A stretch of 64,000 nt of DNA, from positions 46,686 through 110,685 of the forward strand of contig NZ_JAUSUP010000006.1 of assembly GCF_030814115.1 (NCBI RefSeq). The letters are read 5' to 3'. The notes beneath the pieces were generated by a model. That model did no database searches. It worked only from the letters and a program-made list of their open reading frames with translations, and was not told where the DNA came from. The position numbers were made by a program, and so were the translations under genes. Below are positions 1-8,872 of the stretch, piece by piece. Within the stretch, counting starts at the first letter, position 1. Each line of letters starts with the position of its first letter. This DNA is from Alkalibacillus filiformis. GTDB lineage: Bacteria; Bacillota; Bacilli; Bacillales; Alkalibacillaceae.

Positions 1-502
1 CTCTTTCCATCAACGGGTCTAAACCAGAAGTTGGTTCATCTAATATATAAAAGTCCGCTTCTGCAGCAAAAGCAGCGACTAAAGCAACTTTTTGACGATT
101 GCCTTTTGAGTATGTTCCACATTTCTTTGTTGGATCAAGTTGAAACCGTTCAATAAGCTGTAACTTACGTTGCTGGTCAACTTGAGCTCCTCTTAAGCTA
201 ATGAAATAGTCAATAACTTGCCCGCCTGTTAAATTGGGCCATAAGTTAACATCGCCTGGAACATAGGCAATTTTCTTATGAAGATCAACGGCATCTTTCC
301 AAACATCTTGACCGAAGATTTTTGCTTCACCAGAATTAGCTCTAATAATTCCTAACAACACGCGAATAGTCGTCGATTTACCAGCACCATTGGGGCCTAT
401 AAAACCGAACACTTCACCTTTCTCAACTCTTAAATCAACACCTTTTAGGGCCTCAACTTCCCCAAATGTCTTCGTTAGACCTTTTGTTTCTAATACCGCC
501 AT
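1..502 (-). CDS. ABC transporter ATP-binding protein, partial (runs off the left edge)
   Basis: This is the N-terminal 167 residues of an ATP-binding subunit of an ABC-2 type exporter; the C-terminus lies outside the window. The start is an ATG at 502 behind a strong GGGAGGGG ribosome binding site. A Walker A motif (GPNGAGKST) lies near residues 35-43 and a Walker B motif ([12 protein letters not shown]) close to the window edge. The segment before Walker B reads YSKGNRQK rather than LSGGQ, a variant common in drug or antibiotic exporter ATPases. The gene follows the TetR-type regulator on the same strand with a 15-base gap, so the two probably form one operon in which the regulator controls the exporter. 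The substrate cannot be read from the sequence. Confidence 0.92.
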   Translation of the reverse strand, partial: MAVLETKGLTKTFGEVEALKGVDLRVEKGEVFGFIGPNGAGKSTTIRVLLGIIRANSGEAKIFGQDVWKDAVDLHKKIAYVPGDVNLWPNLTGGQVIDYFISLRGAQVDQQRKLQLIERFQLDPTKKCGTYSKGNRQKVALVAAFAAEADFYILDEPTSGLDPLMER

Positions 503-517
503 ATCATTCCCCTCCCA

Positions 518-1141
518 TTATTTATAAAAAGCCGTTTTTAATACATCTAAGTAATCACTAAACTCATTGCTTAATTGATCCAAATCAATGTCCATCATCT
601 TTTCACCCTTAAAATTGGCCAACACTTGTTGCTGGTAGCCTTCCATAGCCCATTTTATTAACTCCATAGCTTTCTCAGAGTCAACGTCTTCACGAAAACG
701 ACTATAGTCTAAATTGTTATAAACTAAGTCATACCCAACGTGTCTTAAATGGTCTATTTTTTCTTGTACTTCTTCAGTTAATAAATCGCCATCAGCTAAC
801 ATAAGCGTCCCTAAAAAGTTAAAAACATTAGGGTGTTCTTTATAAAACGAAAACTTACTAACAGTAGCCTTCCTGTATCGTTCAATAAGGTCAGTTTCAT
901 TTAAATTTATTTGAGGTAAGTATTTGTTATGTAATAAGTCAAAACAATAATTAACTAAGTAATAATATAGTTCTTGCTTATTATTGAAGTAATAAAATAA
1001 CATGCCTTTCCCGATTCGCGCCTGGTTTACAATGCGATTTGTTGAAGCCTTCTCATAACCTTGTAGTGAAAATTCTTCTAACGCAGCATTTATAATTCTT
1101 TGTTGTTTTTCTTCTTCTAGATTTTCAAATGTGTATGACAC
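518..1141 (-). CDS. TetR/AcrR family transcriptional regulator
   Basis: This 207-residue protein has the usual length and layout of a TetR repressor. Residues about 11-55 form the three-helix DNA-binding domain (IINAALEEFSLQGYEKAST, then GKGMLFYYFNNKQELYYYLV), followed by a divergent helical ligand and dimerisation domain. It starts with GTG, placed about 6 bases behind GAGGAGGG. It is the first gene of an apparent operon with the ABC ATPase that follows. Two similar 17-base palindromes upstream flank a promoter, so autoregulation is likely. The ligand is unknown. Confidence 0.93.
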   Translation of the reverse strand: MSYTFENLEEEKQQRIINAALEEFSLQGYEKASTNRIVNQARIGKGMLFYYFNNKQELYYYLVNYCFDLLHNKYLPQINLNETDLIERYRKATVSKFSFYKEHPNVFNFLGTLMLADGDLLTEEVQEKIDHLRHVGYDLVYNNLDYSRFREDVDSEKAMELIKWAMEGYQQQVLANFKGEKMMDIDLDQLSNEFSDYLDVLKTAFYK

Positions 1142-1161
1142 TTAACACCCTCCTCTGAACC

Positions 1162-1213
1162 TAGACCGGTGTGGTCTAATATAATCTTACACCTTTTAGA
1201 CCAAAGTGGTCAA
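1162..1213 (-). promoter_or_regulatory. Promoter with two TetR-type operator palindromes
   Basis: Two 17-base palindromes of the same design lie 35 bases apart: TAGACCGGTGTGGTCTA at 1162-1178, with perfect 6-base arms, and TAGACCAAAGTGGTCAA at 1197-1213, with one mismatch. Read on the minus strand, the second site contains TTGACC, a good -35 box, followed 18 bases later by TAAGAT as a -10 box. The first site then covers the start region. This arrangement fits repression of the tetR-ABC operon by its own product. The palindromes are visible; the binding is inferred. Confidence 0.7.
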
Positions 1214-1320
1214 TAATTTTCTGAATATTAATATTATAGAATTTTCACAATATGTGTCACAATAGACTAGTAGTATGTGATAAGATAGTTACTGTAATTA
1301 TTTAGGAGAGGGGAATATCC

Positions 1321-2283
1321 ATGTATAAGAGAGTTATACTAGCAGCCGTATTAGCTGCATTGACGATACTTGCGGCTTGCGGAGATGACCGTAGTGACAA
1401 AGAAGTTGTCGTTGATGCATTTGATTCGTTGTTAGAGGCGGAAAGCTATGAGTCAACTTCAGAAATGGACTTTGAATTTGAATTTAACGGTGAAATGAAT
1501 GATCCCATGTTCGATCAAGTTTCAGCTATGCTGAATGACTTTGATTTTAAGATGGATCAAGTATATGATGCTAATAAACAATTACAAGAAGCGGTTATTT
1601 ACTTTAGTGGTAGTATGCCACCATTGACACTTGATGTAGAAGTACCTCTATTGCAAAACTTAGAGACTCAAACGATGTATATTCAAACTGATAGTATCGT
1701 TGAGAACTTAGGTATGTTCTTCCCATTACCTGAAGAAGCAGCAGGAAAACTACTTGAAATTAATTTAGAGGATTTTGATGCAGAAGCACCAGATTTTGAC
1801 CAACATGAAATGGAACAAAGAATGCAACAATTTTTAGCTGACTTCTTTGAACAGAAAGATGAAAGTGATTTCTCAAGCGATGGTGATGAGTACACTGTTT
1901 CTTTCAACGAAGACGACTTTTTGTATTTAGTTGAAGGTTTCATGACTGAGTTTGATGACCTATTTAATGATGAAGAGCTTGCAATGGTAGAACAAGATTT
2001 CGATGAGGCAGTTGCTGAAATGTCTGAAGTCATGAACGTTGAACAATTAGACTTTTCTGTTGTTGTAGATGGTGATCAACTTGAGCAAGACTCATTTGTA
2101 ATGGATCTTTTATTAGAGGATCCTGATAGTGATGAATCAGTTAAAATCTATCTAGCTGGAAACACCACATACAGCAACTTCAATGAAGATGTTGAATTTA
2201 CAATCGATCCTGAAAATGAAGAAATTCTAGACTTTGAAGAGTTAGAACAAATGATGATGGATGCGATGATGCAAGGATTTTAA
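1321..2283 (+). CDS. Acidic secreted lipoprotein, unknown function
   Basis: This 320-residue protein has a lipoprotein signal peptide with lipobox LAAC and the acylated cysteine at residue 20, so it should sit on the outer face of the membrane. The mature part is very rich in Asp and Glu and has no catalytic motif I recognise. Its layout recalls the DUF6612-like lipoproteins of Bacillaceae, but this is a weak impression. The start is preceded by GGAGAGGGG, and a strong terminator follows at once, so it is probably transcribed alone. The acidity fits a protein exposed to high salt. Confidence 0.82.
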   Translation: MYKRVILAAVLAALTILAACGDDRSDKEVVVDAFDSLLEAESYESTSEMDFEFEFNGEMNDPMFDQVSAMLNDFDFKMDQVYDANKQLQEAVIYFSGSMPPLTLDVEVPLLQNLETQTMYIQTDSIVENLGMFFPLPEEAAGKLLEINLEDFDAEAPDFDQHEMEQRMQQFLADFFEQKDESDFSSDGDEYTVSFNEDDFLYLVEGFMTEFDDLFNDEELAMVEQDFDEAVAEMSEVMNVEQLDFSVVVDGDQLEQDSFVMDLLLEDPDSDESVKIYLAGNTTYSNFNEDVEFTIDPENEEILDFEELEQMMMDAMMQGF

Positions 2284-2296
2284 AGCCACATTTAAG

Positions 2297-2328
2297 AGCT
2301 GTCGAGTGATTACTCGACAGCTTTTTTT
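2297..2328 (+). terminator. Rho-independent terminator
   Basis: A perfect 10-base-pair stem (AGCTGTCGAG with CTCGACAGCT) with a 6-base loop is followed by seven T. It ends the acidic lipoprotein gene and touches the end of the convergent yhgE-like gene. Confidence 0.9.
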
Positions 2329-4990
2329 AATCAATTAACCGACTAGATTTCGATTTCTTTGATGTTTCCGCAATTCGCGCGGCTAACTTTTCTTTTAAAA
2401 GTAATCCAAACACAATCGTTCCAACCCCAAATGCTACAAGCATGATCGTGTTAAACCAAGCAACAGATGCTATAATTCCTCCTACCGCTTCTCTTAACAA
2501 ATCAACAGCATACGTGAATGGTAAGTAAGGATGGATCGCTTGGAAAAAGTTTGGTGCGACTTCAATCGGGAACATTCCTCCCCCACCAGCTAGCTGTAAG
2601 ACGAGAAGGACAATGGCTAGAGCTTTACCTATATTCCCAAACACTGAAGTAAGCGTGTAAACCATTAACATGAATACAACAGCAATTAACACTGTAAAAA
2701 TCGTAAACCACCACGGCGACTGCGTATGAACTCCTAGCATCATAATGTTGCCTACACTAATGACGATACCTTGTAATACAGCCACAATGAGGAATAAAAT
2801 CATTCTCCCTAAATACATATGGTGCATTTTGTAATGCGGTTGACGATCTTTTCGATGGACTTCAGTACTAAGTAGATTACATAGCAATAAAGCACCAATC
2901 CATAAACTTAAAGCTGTATAAAAAGGTGCATTCGCAGAACCGTAGTTAGGAACTGAGAACAGTTGGTTTTCATTTAAAACAACCGGCTCCCTAAAGAATT
3001 CACTTTCTTCCTCTACATCATTTCTCAAAAGGGCTATTAAGTCATTTAAAGCCCCCTCTTCTTCTATCTCTCGCATTCGTTCAGTGACTTCACTAAGTTG
3101 AGTATCTAGGTCTTCGAGGTCTTCATCTGCGAATTGCGCTAACTGTTGTACAGTTTCTTCCACTTGAGGAAAGTGTTCATCGATTAAATCAAGTAATGAC
3201 AAATACTGCGCTTCAACCTCTGGCAAATCACTACGAATGAAAAGTGCGACTTCCTCTATCCTCTCTTGCAAATCAGCAAATTGATGTTCCATAAAATATT
3301 CAACATCCGAAAGAGTATTTTCAACCTTAGGGAGAGTCTCTTCGATTTGATCGATTAAATCAACAAGATCATCACTAACATTTGTCTCGTTTAAAAATGC
3401 TTCTAACTCTTGTTCATCTATTTGAAAGAGTTGATCCATCTCATCTATATGATCTTCTAGCTCTGGAAGCACTTCTACTATGTTAGATAACTGTTCATTT
3501 GTCTCATAAACTTGTTGATAGGCTTGCTCAAACACTGAATGAATTTGTTCTTCGCCTTCGGTTGTCATGAAATATTGAAAATCAACTAAGTTACTATTTA
3601 GCGTTTCAATTGTTTGATTCAAATCATCGACCCTATCTTCAGCAACCTCCCCGTTTTGTTCAATTTCTTCAATACCTTGTTCAACTAGTTGCTGAGAAGA
3701 TTGGACATGCTGTTGAACAGTTTGTAATTGCTCAATCGTTTCTGAAATATTAGGGTCAACTGATTCCCATTGTTCTAATTGAGCTATCAAATCTTCCAAT
3801 AGCAAATCATAAGATTGCAACTGATAGTTTAAATCATGTAGCCTTGCCTCTACAGTTTCTATATCTGACTCGTTTAAAGCTTGTTCAACCTCTTCTAATA
3901 AGAGAATTGTTTCGTCTGTCATGTCGTTAACACGCTCTATATATTGATCTAGGTCTTCATTCAAATTATCCAATAGATCAACTAAAGTACCTGTATGCTG
4001 CTCCATTGCTTGAAGTTGTTCCAATACACCAGGTAAATTGTCATTAACTATACTTATACCTTCTTGTAACTGTAAGGCTACTAAAGCAACCTCATTAATT
4101 TCATCTTCAATCACTTCCATTTGCTCTGAAAAAGCTCTAAAATCTTCTAAAGACTGGTTAATCTGGGGCAAGTACGATTGAACTTCAACGATCCTTTCAC
4201 CTAACGCTTCAATCTCAGATAAATTTTCTTCTAAATGAAGAAAATGCTCTACCCCTTCTCTAATTTGTGGTCGGAGCTCATCTAGCGATTGAAACTGCTC
4301 TACTTGACTCTCAACATCACCCCACCGTTCATCTATCGATATAACGATGTCCCCAATATCAATCAATAAAGGCGTACTTTCTTCTAATGTGTAGACCTGC
4401 TGCTTAAGTGCCCTAATAGTAGGCAACTCCTCTTCTAATGTAATTCCAAGACGATCGAACTCTGTAAAAAGAGCTTCACTCGATTCTTGCATGAATTGAG
4501 ATGATACTTCATTGACTATAGTACTCGTACCAGTCCCTGTCATTTTCGGTGCGATTGCATTTAGTTTTTCATTAACATCATAATGAATTTCCGCAGGGTT
4601 TGGTGAGCCATCAATTACACTTACTAAACCTTCAGAGAAATCTTCAGGGATATATATGGCTGCATAATAATCACCATAATACACCCCTTCTTCAGCTTCT
4701 TCTCTTGAAACAAATGTCCAACCAAGCCCGCCTTCTTCTTGAAGATTAGCTTCAACTTCATCTCCTACATGTACAAAATCACCTTCTACTTCAGTGCCTT
4801 CATCTTCATTAACGACCGCGACTTTCACATCATCTGTATTGTCATAAGGATCCCAAGATGCCGCTAAATTAAACCAGGCATAAAGTGAAGGGAGAATGGC
4901 TAACCCGATTAACAATATCCCAACGAGTGGCACTCGTTTTATATTGGCTATATCTTGTTTAAATATATTCCAGATTGCTTTCATATCCAC
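2327..4990 (-). CDS. yhgE: YhgE/Pip family membrane protein
   Basis: This 887-residue protein has one N-terminal transmembrane helix (residues about 20-40), a long extracellular region rich in coiled-coil heptads and acidic residues (about 50-690), and a C-terminal block of about five membrane helices like an ABC-2 permease (about 690-865). This is the architecture of the YhgE/Pip family, which includes lactococcal phage infection protein Pip and is related to the type VII secretion protein EsaA. Members are cell-surface proteins whose physiological role is poorly defined. The closing GGGGMFPIEVAP stretch in the membrane region is typical of the family. No type VII secretion gene lies nearby. 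Confidence 0.88.
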   Translation of the reverse strand: MDMKAIWNIFKQDIANIKRVPLVGILLIGLAILPSLYAWFNLAASWDPYDNTDDVKVAVVNEDEGTEVEGDFVHVGDEVEANLQEEGGLGWTFVSREEAEEGVYYGDYYAAIYIPEDFSEGLVSVIDGSPNPAEIHYDVNEKLNAIAPKMTGTGTSTIVNEVSSQFMQESSEALFTEFDRLGITLEEELPTIRALKQQVYTLEESTPLLIDIGDIVISIDERWGDVESQVEQFQSLDELRPQIREGVEHFLHLEENLSEIEALGERIVEVQSYLPQINQSLEDFRAFSEQMEVIEDEINEVALVALQLQEGISIVNDNLPGVLEQLQAMEQHTGTLVDLLDNLNEDLDQYIERVNDMTDETILLLEEVEQALNESDIETVEARLHDLNYQLQSYDLLLEDLIAQLEQWESVDPNISETIEQLQTVQQHVQSSQQLVEQGIEEIEQNGEVAEDRVDDLNQTIETLNSNLVDFQYFMTTEGEEQIHSVFEQAYQQVYETNEQLSNIVEVLPELEDHIDEMDQLFQIDEQELEAFLNETNVSDDLVDLIDQIEETLPKVENTLSDVEYFMEHQFADLQERIEEVALFIRSDLPEVEAQYLSLLDLIDEHFPQVEETVQQLAQFADEDLEDLDTQLSEVTERMREIEEEGALNDLIALLRNDVEEESEFFREPVVLNENQLFSVPNYGSANAPFYTALSLWIGALLLCNLLSTEVHRKDRQPHYKMHHMYLGRMILFLIVAVLQGIVISVGNIMMLGVHTQSPWWFTIFTVLIAVVFMLMVYTLTSVFGNIGKALAIVLLVLQLAGGGGMFPIEVAPNFFQAIHPYLPFTYAVDLLREAVGGIIASVAWFNTIMLVAFGVGTIVFGLLLKEKLAARIAETSKKSKSSRLID

Positions 4991-5069
4991 TCACCTTTAA
5001 ACCTATTTTGAAATAATTTCACCTCCACCTATTATACATGTAAAACTATGACTTAATTGTAATACTTTT

Positions 5070-5591
5070 TTACAACTTCTTGACCAACATAATTCCAAAA
5101 ACTGAAACAAAAACTACCCCTACGTGATGAACCCAAGGTGTTATAACTAAACCGCCCACCATAACAAAAGCAGCAATCAATAACAAAATTCCTATTCTAA
5201 TATAACGTTTGAATAGTACATAACCAAAACTAATCAACCCTAAAGGAAAAAGTAATGACATAGCACCTATAGGCGTTAGTTCCAAATGAATTGTAAGAAC
5301 ATCTGGTGTCGTTTCCCCAACTAAATTCAACAGCGAAACAAACTGGCTAATCATCAAAAAAGGTATACCGACTATCGTTAACAACAAAGCAAACTGCATT
5401 AACCGGTCTTCAGAGTAAATTTTGATCCAATAAATTAAACCAACTTGAATCAAACTTAGACTTATTAAGAGTATATAAACTAACACCAATGAATCTTGGC
5501 CTGTTCTACCTTCTACCCCAAAACTAAACACTGCCGGTTGCATAAACAATACTAAACCTAATATGTAACACCATTTCAGCACTCGATCCAT
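5070..5591 (-). CDS. Small multipass membrane protein, unknown
   Basis: This protein of about 173 residues is almost entirely hydrophobic, with five or six predicted membrane helices. I do not recognise the family. Three start codons follow each other (TTG, ATG, ATG); the second ATG, at 5591, has the best distance (6 bases) from the GAGGGGG ribosome binding site. It lies 79 bases upstream of the yhgE-like gene on the same strand with no clear terminator between, so the two may be co-transcribed. Confidence 0.6.
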   Translation of the reverse strand: MDRVLKWCYILGLVLFMQPAVFSFGVEGRTGQDSLVLVYILLISLSLIQVGLIYWIKIYSEDRLMQFALLLTIVGIPFLMISQFVSLLNLVGETTPDVLTIHLELTPIGAMSLLFPLGLISFGYVLFKRYIRIGILLLIAAFVMVGGLVITPWVHHVGVVFVSVFGIMLVKKL

Positions 5592-5642
5592 CATCAACCC
5601 CCTCTTCCACTTTTCCTCTAATATACCAAAACCATTAACTCC

Positions 5643-5671
5643 GCATAACTTTCAAAGACTTATAAATAATA
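5643..5671 (+). promoter_or_regulatory. Predicted sigma-G promoter
   Basis: GCATA (5643-5647), a 17-base spacer and AATAATA (5665-5671) match the forespore sigma-G consensus GHATR-N17/18-CATNHTA with one mismatch. It stands about 40 bases before the start of a spore germination gene, where a sigma-G promoter is expected. Confidence 0.55.
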
Positions 5672-5709
5672 TAATTAGTTACTTTCAGACTTATTGGAGG
5701 AGGTGAACT

Positions 5710-7197
5710 ATGGGTAAACCTGGCAACCAAGTCCCTGTATCAAAAAACTTTAAGAAAAATGTTGAATATTTAACTAAAGAATTAAGAATCGAAGAAAATT
5801 TTGACGTTATTCACCATAAACTTGTTCATGGTGGTAGAAGAATGGCGATGTTTTTTATCGATGGTTTTGCTAACGATCTATCGATGATTGAGACGTTAAA
5901 AAGCTTAAATGATTTAGAAATTGAAGACTTAAAGAAAAATCCGATTGATACTCTTACCCAATCGATTATTCCACACCAAGAAGTGGAAACATCAGAGGAC
6001 CTAGAAGAAGTTATTGGTCAGGTATTAGCTGGACAAACAGCTCTAATTATTGAGAACTGCAATACAGCTGTGATGGTAGACACACGTGAATACCCAATAC
6101 GTTCACCTGAAGAGCCCGATTTAGAAAGAGTCGTACGTGGTCCAAGAGATGGTTTTGTCGAAACAATTGTCTTTAACGCCGGTTTAATGCGTAGACACGT
6201 CCGTGATCGATCCTTTGTAATGGAATACTTACAAATCGGTAAACGCTCAAAGAAAGACATTGCATTAGCCTATATCGACAGCATTGCTGACAAAGAGTTA
6301 GTAAACCGAATTAAAAAAGAATTAGAGTATATCGATGTAGACGGTTTACCTATGGGGGAGAAAACACTAGAAGAGTATATTTTCGGCAAACGATTAAGCC
6401 CTTATCCACTCGTTCGCTACACTGAACGTGGAGACACATCAGGCATTCACTTAATGGAAGGGCATGTTCTAATCTTAGTCGATGGGTCACCTAGTGTCAT
6501 GATTTGCCCTACGACCTTTTGGCATCATTTGCAACATGCAGAAGAATACAGACAAGCACCTGCTGTTGGTATGTTCTTACGTTGGATCCGCTTCATTTCA
6601 GTATTAATTGCTTTATTCATCTTACCGATGTGGTACTTATTTGCCACTAATCCACACTTAGGTGGTGAACATTTAGCCTTTTTAGGACCAGATGACCCAG
6701 GTTCTATTCCTCTATACGTACAGTTTTTACTCGCAGAAATTGGGGTCGACATATTAAGGATGGCGGCCATTCACACTCCTAACGCTTTAGCTACTGCGTT
6801 AGGTCTAGTAGCTGCTATTTTAATTGGGGAAATAGCGGTCGAGGTAGGGTTATTTACTAATGAAGTCATTTTATACATTGCTGCTGCCGTCATTGGAAAC
6901 TACGCCACACCAAGTTACGAACTCAGCTTAGCAAATCGAATCGCCCGTTTAGCTTTCTTAACTGTAGCAGCTGCATTTGGCATCGTAGGATTTATTATTG
7001 CTGTCACGATTTGGCTACTCGCATTAATTAAAACGAAAACACTAAATGTTCCGTACATGTGGCCATTAATACCGTTTAATCCAAGAGCATTCTTCCTGAC
7101 ATTAGTGCGATCACCTCTACCATTTAACGATAAGCGACCTAGCATTCTAAATACTAAAGATAATACACGCCAACCACCGAAAAGAAGGATTTTATAA
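5710..7197 (+). CDS. spoVAF: GerA-family spore membrane protein, SpoVAF-like
   Basis: This 495-residue protein belongs to the GerA family of spore inner-membrane proteins. It has a soluble N-terminal domain (residues 1 to about 285) and a membrane domain with about five helices (about 290-440). The FIDGFANDL segment near residue 50 and the C-terminal PFNPRAFFLTLVRSPLPFNDKRP-type ending (near residue 455-480) resemble SpoVAF more than the nutrient receptor A subunits. In Bacillus, SpoVAF works with a partner as an ion channel that amplifies germinant signalling. Here it is alone: no spoVA genes and no GerB or GerC subunit are next to it. It has a strong GGAGGAGGTG binding site and a sigma-G-like promoter. 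Confidence 0.85.
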   Translation: MGKPGNQVPVSKNFKKNVEYLTKELRIEENFDVIHHKLVHGGRRMAMFFIDGFANDLSMIETLKSLNDLEIEDLKKNPIDTLTQSIIPHQEVETSEDLEEVIGQVLAGQTALIIENCNTAVMVDTREYPIRSPEEPDLERVVRGPRDGFVETIVFNAGLMRRHVRDRSFVMEYLQIGKRSKKDIALAYIDSIADKELVNRIKKELEYIDVDGLPMGEKTLEEYIFGKRLSPYPLVRYTERGDTSGIHLMEGHVLILVDGSPSVMICPTTFWHHLQHAEEYRQAPAVGMFLRWIRFISVLIALFILPMWYLFATNPHLGGEHLAFLGPDDPGSIPLYVQFLLAEIGVDILRMAAIHTPNALATALGLVAAILIGEIAVEVGLFTNEVILYIAAAVIGNYATPSYELSLANRIARLAFLTVAAAFGIVGFIIAVTIWLLALIKTKTLNVPYMWPLIPFNPRAFFLTLVRSPLPFNDKRPSILNTKDNTRQPPKRRIL

Positions 7198-7200
7198 ACA

Positions 7201-7234
7201 AAAACTGCTCATCATGTTATGAGCAGTTTTTTAT
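7201..7234. terminator. Bidirectional terminator
   Basis: A perfect 12-base stem (AAAACTGCTCAT with ATGAGCAGTTTT) with T runs on both sides separates the convergent germination and FAD oxidoreductase genes. Confidence 0.88.
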
Positions 7235-8577
7235 TGGCTGCAACGCAATGCTTTTTTTACATTTTCACTTGCTAACTCTCCTGATAAAACTGCACCTTCC
7301 ATTGTTGATAAATAAGGCTGTTTTGTATAATCTCCAGCTAGCGTCAAACCAGGGACAACAGTACTCTGTCTTGGCCTTAATAAGTCGTGCCCAGGTGCAA
7401 CTGAGTAAAATTTATCATCGTGCCTAACAACTCGATAATCGATTACTTTATTTCTCATACTAATCCCAATTTGTTCAGCTTCTTTATATATTAATTCAAG
7501 TAATTCTTCATCTGTATGTTCTTCTAGTTTTTCAGGTGACGCAAGCATCACTGACAAGCGTCCTTTTGACTGACTAAATGTTGACCTTGATTGTTCAGAG
7601 AAGCTTCCTAATACTGTTCCCGGAGCAAAAGTAGTTCGATCATGTTCTAACACTGGCTCTGTTAATTCTATTTGCACTGAAATAGCAGGCATGGTCGGCA
7701 ACTTTAATAACGAGTAAAAATTTATTTGATCTAGTTGTGACTGACTAATGATATTTTGAGCAGCCCCTATATCTGTCGCTAAAACCAATTGGTCTGCATA
7801 GATTTTCTCATGACCAAGGTCAACACCTTCTACTTTCTCTCCTGCAACCAATAACCTTTTAACACCTTGGTTTAAAGCCACTTCCCCACCTAGATTTTCA
7901 AAATAATCTACAAGCGGTCCAATCATCACATCACTCATTCCGCCTAAGTAACTACCAATACGCATTTTATAAAACCTTTGCGGAGCCGGTGCTAGTATTC
8001 CGAAAAAAACATAAGCCGAAAAGTCTTCTGAAGGCGTAAAAAAAATACCTCGACACATCGCTTCGATAAATAAGTAGATCGCATCTTCATGCACCTCTTG
8101 TCCACGAGCGAAGTCCAATATACTCGTCTGATCTAATTTTTTCGGATCAACCTTAAACTCGTGAAGACCATTTTTAAAAAATGGCACTAACGATCGTTTC
8201 GCTTTAGGTGAGATCGATTTGTTGTTACCAATCATCGCACTCAATATTTTGATCGGTCCGTGAAAAGGTGCCACACCAAAAGTGGTAACATGTTTATGGT
8301 TTGGTGATAAAACATCCAAGTTCTCTTCCCACACAACGATATCATTCAAGCTAATTCCTGCTTGTTGGAGTAACTTTGGGTATTGTTTATAGTAACCAAT
8401 AACTCTGTGAAAACCCGCATCCACTTCCATACCGTTACTATCCCACGAAGCAGTACGCCCTCCCATGTGCGACTCTTTTTCTAATATTAATACGTTGTAA
8501 CCGTCTTGGGATAGTTCAATTCCACACGTTATACCAGCTAGTCCACCACCAACAATAATGACATCATATCGTTCCAT
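7231..8577 (-). CDS. FAD-dependent oxidoreductase of the phytoene dehydrogenase/amine oxidase type
   Basis: With the start used here the protein has 448 residues. It opens with an FAD-binding Rossmann motif, VIIVGGGLAG at residues 6-15, followed by an acidic residue and the GGRTASW motif. The C-terminal segment TLAGDYTKQPYLSTMEGAVLSG closes the FAD site, as in phytoene desaturases and flavin amine oxidases. The substrate is not evident, and no carotenoid genes are adjacent. An upstream ATG at 8619 has no ribosome binding site, while the ATG at 8577 follows AAGGTGG by 8 bases, so the shorter form is preferred. Confidence 0.85.
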   Translation of the reverse strand: MERYDVIIVGGGLAGITCGIELSQDGYNVLILEKESHMGGRTASWDSNGMEVDAGFHRVIGYYKQYPKLLQQAGISLNDIVVWEENLDVLSPNHKHVTTFGVAPFHGPIKILSAMIGNNKSISPKAKRSLVPFFKNGLHEFKVDPKKLDQTSILDFARGQEVHEDAIYLFIEAMCRGIFFTPSEDFSAYVFFGILAPAPQRFYKMRIGSYLGGMSDVMIGPLVDYFENLGGEVALNQGVKRLLVAGEKVEGVDLGHEKIYADQLVLATDIGAAQNIISQSQLDQINFYSLLKLPTMPAISVQIELTEPVLEHDRTTFAPGTVLGSFSEQSRSTFSQSKGRLSVMLASPEKLEEHTDEELLELIYKEAEQIGISMRNKVIDYRVVRHDDKFYSVAPGHDLLRPRQSTVVPGLTLAGDYTKQPYLSTMEGAVLSGELASENVKKALRCSQ

Positions 8578-8776
8578 TGTTCGAGCCACCTTATCTATTG
8601 TTGTTATTAGATTGTCCATTGTTATGAGTTAAATGCCTATTTTTACTCATTCGCGAGACACTAGCAAAGGCAAATGCATACGTAACAAAAATACCTTAAA
8701 GATAAAATAAGGAAGCTTGAGCCTGCACCTCCATATACATTTGATACGAATTTTAATATACCACCTCAATTATGTT

Positions 8777-8804
8777 AAATCCCTCTTTAGGGATTTTTCT
8801 TTTT
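8777..8804 (+). terminator. Terminator-like hairpin in the leader of the DJ-1/PfpI gene
   Basis: AAATCCCT and AGGGATTT form an 8-base stem with a 4-base loop, followed by TTCTTTTT. It lies about 70 bases upstream of the next start codon, in a 295-base gap with no plus-strand gene before it. It could end a short leader transcript. A weaker promoter-like pair (TTGCTT, TATAAA) follows it near 8818-8847. The rest of the gap 8578-8872 shows nothing I recognise. Confidence 0.5.
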
Positions 8805-8872
8805 ATAAGCATCTGTTTTGCTTCATATTTTTCATAAATGTTATAAATACTACTACAGAAGGAGGTATAAAC

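Noticed and set aside
1683..2033. Serine-rich 116-codon frame opposite the acidic lipoprotein gene
   Set aside because: The complement of Glu/Asp-rich codons gives Ser-rich frames; it has no initiation signal and lies inside a well supported gene.
2327..4990. YhgE/Pip protein considered as part of a type VII secretion (EsaA) locus
   Set aside because: No WXG100, EssC or other type VII genes are in the window.
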